Of a DNA stretch of 64,000 nt, positions 58,483 through 64,000 are shown one piece after another (within the stretch, counting starts at the first letter, position 1; each line of letters opens with the position of its first letter). Under the pieces are notes generated by a model. That model worked only from the letters and a program-made list of their open reading frames with translations, was not told where the DNA came from and did not search any database. The stretch covers positions 316,687,541 through 316,751,540 of the forward strand of contig NC_081405.1 in assembly GCF_030272615.1 (NCBI RefSeq), written 5' to 3'. Both the position numbers and the translations under genes were made by a program. The stretch is from Cryptomeria japonica. Taxonomy: Eukaryota; Streptophyta; Pinopsida; Cupressales; Cupressaceae.

Positions 58483-60108
58483 TCAAAGAAAAATAACTAT
58501 ACAATAACTATCCCAAAATATATCATCTACTAACTCTGCACAAGTTTTAGGTGGGATGATAGTCACATTACCATTTTGAATTGCTAAATTGATGTCACTC
58601 TTCTTCTTCCTTTTTGCAATACCGGCTATAGCTAAAGGTGTTGCGTTTGGTGCTTGCTTCTGTGCCACTATTTTGAGTGGAACCTTCCTAACCAGTTGCT
58701 TCTTAGCTTCTACATTTGTTTCCTTTGTTCTTTTCCTAACAAATCTCTTTAATACCAATGGTGTGTCATCGTCAGATTCAGATTCTGCACTAACAGGCTC
58801 AATTTGTACTTTAGGATTCTTCCTCTTCCTACCTTTCTCTAGGATAGCATCAATTAATGCTTTAATGTCCCTTGAGACTTTCTCCACAAATTTTCTAGAC
58901 TTTTCTTACTTCTTCTCTCTTTTCTTTCAGTTGAGCCTTGTTTCAACCTCATGTGTTTTTTGTTGTGCAATATCATAGGACTTCTCTGGCTCATCAATTG
59001 GTGCATCAATCAACATTTTTGCATAGGCATCAAGAATCTATGCATCCACCTCATAGCCCATTTTCTCAATCCAAATATTTTAGGGCTTAACTGCTTCCAT
59101 AAGTTTTTCATCCTTCTTCACCATGAAGCATATGTCATTTGAATATTTTTCTACAACATGCTCAGGTACCCTTACCCTATACCTTATATATTTTTGGAAT
59201 GATTTGAAATATCCCCAAACTTTGTCATCTCTTTAAATTCCTAAAGCAGCAATTGATTGTTTCAATTGTCTCCCTACCGAGATGTCAAATTCCCACTGCC
59301 TTTTAACAAAACTAGGTGTATCATTCATGAAAAATAACATTAATAAAACTATCATGTTGCCATATCGAAAGGTTCCCTTATTTTCACCCTTAAGCTTTCC
59401 AAGGTTTATTAACAACACATCTAGCATCCCACTGCATAGATCTAATTTCACACTCTCTCTCATCATTTTATATGTAGCTAAGATGCATGAACTGGAAATA
59501 GAATTCAGTCGGTTTGATTGAGTTACCTTATACCCGATGATCATGATACCGAATCTGATATTCGTGTCAGTAATAGTGCTCACTCTCATAGATCTACTAT
59601 CAGATGTCATCTTGGTGATCTTGTTCACAAAATCATTTGAAACCTTCTTGTCTGGATGTTGCCCAACCAATTGTAAACCAGTGATTTCTCGAATGAATTC
59701 CTTGGTGATTTATTAAGGTTTGTCTAGCCATATAAATTCACCATCTACTCTGCTCAAAACATATATGATTATCTCATCTTCAAATTTAGGAATATCCAGA
59801 ATGTTGGTAAACCCTAGGCCTTCAATGTGTTTGTATGTCGGTTTGATCTTTCTAGATTCTCCCATCAGCTCAATCATATACATGCCCTTAATTTCAAAAG
59901 TTCCCAAGTCCTCAATGTGATAGTGTATATATGCCCTAACATATTCTACATAGACAACTCCCTTTGGAATGCGAGAAAATTCTCCAACCAAATCTTCCAG
60001 GGTAGCCACATGTGGATATCACTTGAAAATTGGCCTGGGGCGATCCTTGAGCTCTACTACAGTCGGGTTCGCAACAAAAATAGGAATAGATGATGATCCC
60101 TCTTCCAT
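58483..60108 (-). pseudogene. Element C ORF2: ~540-codon protein of unknown family
   Basis: One reading frame runs from ATG at 60108 (MEEGSSSIPIFVANPTVVE) to 58483, 542 codons, broken by about eight in-frame stops but no frameshift. Segments: EDLVGEFSRIPKGVVYVEYV, FEIKGMYMIELMGESRKIK, HIEGLGFTNILDIPKFEDE, SRVDGEFIWLDKP, then GQHPDKKVSNDFVNKITK, SNRLNSISSSCILATYKM, KGTFRYGNMIVLLML, and a basic/acidic tail with EPVSAESESDDDTPLVLKRF and a Lys-rich stretch. It looks like a soluble helical protein with a disordered tail. I see no catalytic motif, zinc finger, signal peptide or membrane segment. It is not gag, protease, integrase or reverse transcriptase as I know them. Preserved frame over 1.6 kb shows it was a real gene. 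Confidence 0.75.
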
Positions 60109-60136
60109 GTTTAAAGATAAATTCCTTTGATCACTC

Positions 60137-60470
60137 TCAGTGAAAACCTCCAACAAATTCTTCCAGGCGTCGGTGAAATTGCTCAAGAAGAAATCTGATT
60201 GCCATGAATTGCCTTGGATCGCTCTTAGTCACTCTGAAATCTCTCTGAATGCAAAGTGATAAAAAACAAAGTGAATTTGACCTTTTAACCTCCATGAAAA
60301 ACCCTACTCTTACATTGACATAAACGACTGTTGGTGAAAGATACCGAATCTCACACAAAACATATCCATGCCAGATAATCATCTCCAATATCTGGAACAT
60401 CTTCCAGAACCTCTTCCTGAGGCATAGAGAGTATCTTCATAAATTTTGCCTACCCCTAAGGCATCTGCCT
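60137..60470 (-). other. Spacer between element C ORF1 and ORF2
   Basis: About 0.35 kb between the zinc-knuckle ORF and the ORF2 start. An 87-codon frame (60400-60137) is open but in a different register and without recognisable features; I treat it as part of the ORF1 tail region or chance. Confidence 0.4.
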
Positions 60471-61535
60471 TAGTTACCGGATGAGCTACCCATCGGTGCA
60501 GGAGCAGCCTCCTCTATCGGATAAGCAACTAGGAAATTTTCATCTAATGATTGTTCTTTAGTCTTCCTAACCCATCTCTGAGTATGATCTTGCCAGATTT
60601 CACTAACCTTCTCTTTTCCTTTCTCATTTGATCCTCCATTACCAACTAGTGGATTTCTGCTTCTACAAAATTAAGCAATATCTCCAACCTCATTACATGC
60701 ATAACATGTAACATTGTTCCTTTGAATTTCTTTCCTAAAACTGGTGAAATTGTTTGACCTGCACTAATTATCCATATGTCCAAACTTTCCACATGCATAG
60801 AATTTAACATTCATTTTGCAATCTTCTATTTTATGACCATACTTCTTGCATTTAGAACATTTACCGGGACCAGAATCAGGGTTCTGATTTTCTCTATTTC
60901 TACATTGTCTAGCCATGTGACCAAACCTATTGCAAACAAAATATCTACCATTAAATTTATAAGCATTAAATTTCCTTATCTAGTTGTGCTGAGCTATTCT
61001 TGAATTTTTCTTTATACTCACTTGCAATAGTTAAATATTCTCTCAGAATTATCATTTTTCTCTCAATCTCTTGTTCATTACTCTAGGATTGTACTAAATC
61101 AGTTCTAAACATATAATTCTCATGAACCAACCTACCACATTCTTCAAATTTCTTCTTTAGGGATACAAACAGATTTTCTTCCTTTTTCTTTATGTCCTCA
61201 ATCTCCTTAGACATCCTCATAGTTATAACTTGCATTTTATTTTTCATAATCATGTTCTCCAGACTCAATTTCTGGCATTGGTCCTTAAGTGCATATTTCT
61301 CTTCATCATCCTGACTTTGTAGAAGCTCCTTCCTCCTAGCCTAAACAGATGATAGCCTCTCTTGTAGGACAATAATCAATTCCTTAGCAGAATTCAATTC
61401 ATCTTATAGCTTCAAGTTCTTCAATCTTTCAGCATCATAGGCTTGAAGTACCATCTCAAGTTGCTTCTCCAAATCCATATCCATGGATTGCGAATTCAAG
61501 GTCTTCCTCAAGTTGTTAAACTTCCTCTGAGGCAC
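60471..61535 (-). pseudogene. gag: Element C ORF1: coiled-coil protein with four tandem CCHC zinc knuckles
   Basis: Starts just inside the primer site. First ~200 codons are heptad-rich and charged: DLEKQLEMVLQAYDAERLK, AKELIIVLQERLSS, EKYALKDQCQKLSLENMIM, KEIEDIKKKEENLFVSLKKK, giving a long predicted coiled coil. After a frameshift near 60975 come four knuckles: FVCNRFGHMARQC (first Cys now Tyr), CSKCKKYGHKIEDC (intact), YACGKFGHMDN-stop-C (first Cys now Tyr), CYACNEVGDIA-stop-FC (His now Asp). A tail SEIWQDHTQRWVRKTKEQS follows. Zinc knuckles point to RNA binding, so this is probably a gag-like packaging protein. Usual copia gag has one knuckle and a UBN2 core, which I do not see. Stops and the frameshift make it inactive. 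Confidence 0.75.
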
Positions 61536-61539
61536 AAGG

Positions 61540-61550
61540 CTCTAATACCA
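61540..61550 (-). other. Element C primer-binding site
   Basis: ctctaatacca on the plus strand (TGGTATTAGAG on the element strand), two bases from the 5' LTR. One change from the TGGTATCAGAGC consensus. Confidence 0.82.
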
Positions 61551-61552
61551 AT

Positions 61553-62439
61553 TGTTGGAATCCAATAACACTGAGAGGGGAGGGTGAATAAGTGTTATAC
61601 CAGAATGATTAATTTTACCCTTATTAAAACATGCATACACCAATTGGTGTACTAGTACATACAAAATTGAAAGATGTAAAGCAACCAATAATCCAATCAC
61701 ATAAATGAGAACCATAATACACATAATTATACATGGAAAACCTCAAAGAGGAAAAACCCTCATGGGATTTGTCACCCACAATATCAATCCACTGGCCGTA
61801 TGAAGAGATATTACAAAATACGAGGGGCCTGCACTTGCAGGAAGGCTTATAGCCTAGAGCGCACTGCTTAATCACAAAAGGAGCCTCATTGACTACAATC
61901 CGAAGAAGTGTTCAACTACTAAGATAGCATCTCCATGCCATAATATAGTTCTGGTTTAAGCTCTATTTGTTTTGGTCTAAAACCCTAAACCCTTACATAA
62001 ATTTCCTCATACATAATCTCTCTGACATATTCCTTCTAATTACATATTCACATCATGATCCATATCTCAAAATGATCTATCTATTTGACCTATATACCCT
62101 ATACAAATTTACATGCCTCATGTTGACTTACAAAGATATATACAATATCAAATTATATGTTATCCAAATATAATAAATACATAAGTATAAAAATCAATTG
62201 CCAATGCTAGATCCAAGAGATGTCTACCTCCAATACCGATAACCTTTACTAAACCATGTCGGCCTGCATTGGTGGGAACCAAATAAATCCTTCTGTCATA
62301 TTAGTGTCGGTGTTGTTGAAGTGTCTTTGAAGTACCTGTCGGTACACAACTAAACCAAAACATGAAGCCGAAACACAATACCATGTTTCCATCAATGACA
62401 ACATAGTGAAACAAACCAATTGAGTGTCAATTGCCAACA
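61553..62439 (-). repeat. Element C 5' LTR
   Basis: Plus reading tgttggaatccaataacactg to caattgccaaca (TG...CA). Contains the conserved copia-LTR hairpin block (catggaaaacctcaaagagg) at about 61732-61757. Short frames within it (61542-61875, 61967-62173) are not genes. Confidence 0.88.
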
Positions 62440-63480
62440 ATTTTTGTCTCCAATGATCTGATTTTTCAGAATGATTAAGCCTTACATACCTTGGTGTTTT
62501 TTGATTTTCAGGTTCTCTGTGCTGCTCTTCAGTTACAATTGAGTTTTTTGATGATGTCAGGGTAACTATTTTAGTATTTTGTTCTGGTATAGGTACTATC
62601 AGTTCATTTATGATCATTTCCATTGTCCGTTCACTGTCATAAGATTTAACTTGGTCTTTGTACTGCTCATCTACTTTCATATTAGCACTCTCCACAATTC
62701 TCTACAATCTTTTGTTAAAACATCTATATGCTTTTCTTTTAGTTGAATAACTAAGAAATATTCCTTCATGACATCTAGGGTCAAACTTTCCAATGGAATC
62801 ATCTCTTTTGATATAACACTTACTTTCAAAAATTCTAAAATATTTAAGTAGGGGAATGACCAAACCATAATTCATAAGGGGCCTTACTGGTATCTCCTTT
62901 GATATGGACTTTGTTGAATGTATAAACTATTGTACTTGCTACTTCTCTCTAGTAGATATGAGGTAAATTAGCTTCCATCATCATGCTACTAGTTGCATCT
63001 AAAATGGTTTTGTTCTTTCTTTCCACAATGCCATTCTACTGAGGTGTCCGAGGTGCAAATAATTGTCTCCTAATGCCATTTTTCTCACAATAGTTGGTAA
63101 ATTCACCACCTTGACCTAATCTCTGACACTTGATTTTCATTCATGTCTTTGTCTCAACCATAGATTTAAATATCTTTAATTTCTCAAATCCTTCAAATTT
63201 GTCCCTTAGAAAAGAAACCCACATCATTCTAGAATAGTCATCAATAATTAACATAAAATATCTATCACCTTGAAAGCTTCTTTTATTAGCATGACCACAT
63301 AGGTCAGTATGAATCAAATCAAGAACATCATTAGATTTATTAGGTATGCTCTTAAAAGAAGTTCTGATTTGCTACCCAATTAACATTGTTTACATACTAG
63401 ATTATGAGGCTTCATAATCCTAGGTAAATCCCTAACTGCCTTAGTTGAACAGATCTTTACAATGCAATCAAAATTTACAT
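62440..63480 (-). pseudogene. pol: Copia D integrase and IN-RT linker
   Basis: Integrase of copia D. Near 63380-63480 the pre-integrase finger reads WHRRLCHVNFD-like with a C-x2-C. The core starts LDLIHTDLCGH (first Asp), then LIIDDYSRMMWVSFLRDKF. The second catalytic site reads CQRLGQGGEF with Gly in place of Asp, and NGIVERKNKTILDATSS holds the Glu. Downstream: KVHIKGDTSKAPYELWFGH. Stops follow several Gln/Trp positions and a frameshift lies near 62860. The linker (62695-62440) is acidic and ends KTPRYVRLNHSEK, then Gly-Asp-Lys-Asn at the element C junction. Confidence 0.83.
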
Positions 63481-63499
63481 GACACAATCTTCTATGCCA

Positions 63500-63880
63500 T
63501 AGACAAATTTAATCAATATGAGTAATCAAAAATGTCTTTTCATCGGAGTTCAAATGAAAGTTTTTACCTTTTGGTTGTGTACCGGTTGTAATCTCCAAAC
63601 CTGATTTGCTAATGATTTTGCACTTTCCATCCTTGAATTGTAATTGAAATCCTCTGTCTACCAACTGTCCTACACTCAAAATATTATACTTCAGACCTTC
63701 AAAATAATAGACATTATTAGTGTTACGCTTACCATCCACTGAAATGGTTCCTCTTCCTTTGATCATGCATGCCTTGTTATTACCAAATCTAAATTGACCA
63801 CCATCAAATTCTTGCAGGGTTAGAAAATTTCCTTTGTCACCTATCATATTATGAGAACATCCACTATCTATTACCCATTA
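63500..63880 (-). pseudogene. pol: Copia D aspartic protease
   Basis: The active site is intact: WVIDSGCSHNMIGDKG (about 63840-63880), then FDGGQFRFGNNKACMIKGRG, NNVYYFEGLKYNILSVGQLV and KGKNFHLNSDEK. A TAA stop lies one codon before the Trp. Same layout as copia A protease at 14989-15375, showing the two belong to one family. Confidence 0.87.
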
Positions 63881-64000
63881 ATCTGTGTCTTCAACTTTTG
63901 CTGCAAGGTCCCTTTCCTCTTTCTTGATAACTAGTTCTGGATCATCTTCCTTCATATCCTAAAATAGCCAGTATTCTCCATTGTTAGATCCACTAGCTAA
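63881..64000 (-). pseudogene. gag: Copia D gag-pol junction, cut by window end
   Basis: Minus-strand reading continues the polyprotein upstream of the protease (KKEERDLAAKVEDTD). Gag and the 5' LTR lie outside the window. Confidence 0.6.

Larger units (their letters stand above)
57343..62439 (-). mobile_element. Element C: non-autonomous LTR retrotransposon with two unusual genes
   Basis: LTRs at about 57345-58239 and 61553-62439 (887 bases) flank a 3.3-kb interior with a primer site and polypurine tract but no protease, integrase, reverse transcriptase or RNase H. The interior codes for a coiled-coil protein with four zinc knuckles (ORF1) and then a ~540-codon protein of unknown family (ORF2). 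It resembles the published TR-GAG class (non-autonomous LTR elements that keep a gag-like gene), but ORF1 has no recognisable UBN2 gag core and ORF2 is extra. It sits in the IN-RT linker of copia D. The left LTR seems to lack its terminal 10-15 bases, so no TSD can be matched. Confidence 0.85.

Noticed and set aside
1-64000. CRISPR arrays, bacterial operons, rRNA or tRNA genes
   Set aside because: No regularly spaced short repeats with unique spacers, no cloverleaf-like or rRNA-like sequence, and the coding content is plant retroelements throughout.

Overview
This looks like repeat-rich nuclear DNA from a seed plant with a large genome. The base composition is AT-rich. Almost every recognisable unit is a retroelement: Ty1/copia polyproteins, a plant L1-type LINE with an RNase H domain, initiator-tRNA-Met primer sites and long non-coding LTR elements. 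A gymnosperm would fit, but I cannot prove it from sequence alone. I see no CRISPR array, rRNA, tRNA or intact host gene. One short candidate terminal exon (22126-22206, minus) with a poly(A) signal is the only hint of a host gene.

The window is best read as nested insertions, most of them dated by matching target-site duplications (TSDs). Left nest: a decayed copia element on the minus strand (copia A, 537-1706 plus 13889-17420) was split by a non-coding LTR element on the plus strand (LARD1, 1707-13883, TSD gctag). The 3' LTR of LARD1 was then split by a second copia element on the minus strand (copia B, 8180-13742, TSD aatcc). Copia A itself lies against a scrap of a gypsy integrase (17421-17790).

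Middle nest: a solo LTR related to LARD (S1, 23935-50516, TSD acaat) is split by a roughly 10-kb LINE on the minus strand (26052-48741, TSD aaagactaa). The 3' region of the LINE is split by a full LARD2 on the minus strand (28498-41123, 4.4-kb LTRs, TSD atttt). The LINE has ORF1, an overlapping ORF2 (endonuclease, reverse transcriptase, zinc-binding region, RNase H) and, unusually, a third unidentified reading frame near its 3' end. S1 was the first of these to arrive, then the LINE, then LARD2, whose two LTRs differ by only about 1-2 percent where I compared them.

Right part: a solo copia LTR (S2, 51089-52634, TSD caaag), AT-rich sequence with a decayed ~58-bp tandem repeat (55117-55500), and a copia element (copia D, 56229 to the window end). 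Copia D is split by a non-autonomous LTR element (element C, about 57343-62439). Element C carries no protease, integrase or reverse transcriptase. It encodes a coiled-coil protein with four tandem zinc knuckles and a ~540-codon protein of unknown family.

How they work together: LARD1, LARD2 and element C would have needed enzymes supplied by other elements, while copia A, B, D and the LINE once coded their own. All coding regions seen here carry stops or frameshifts, so nothing in the window looks able to move on its own. The strongest candidates for undescribed biology are the two-gene element C, the extra ORF in the LINE, and the conserved non-coding LARD core.
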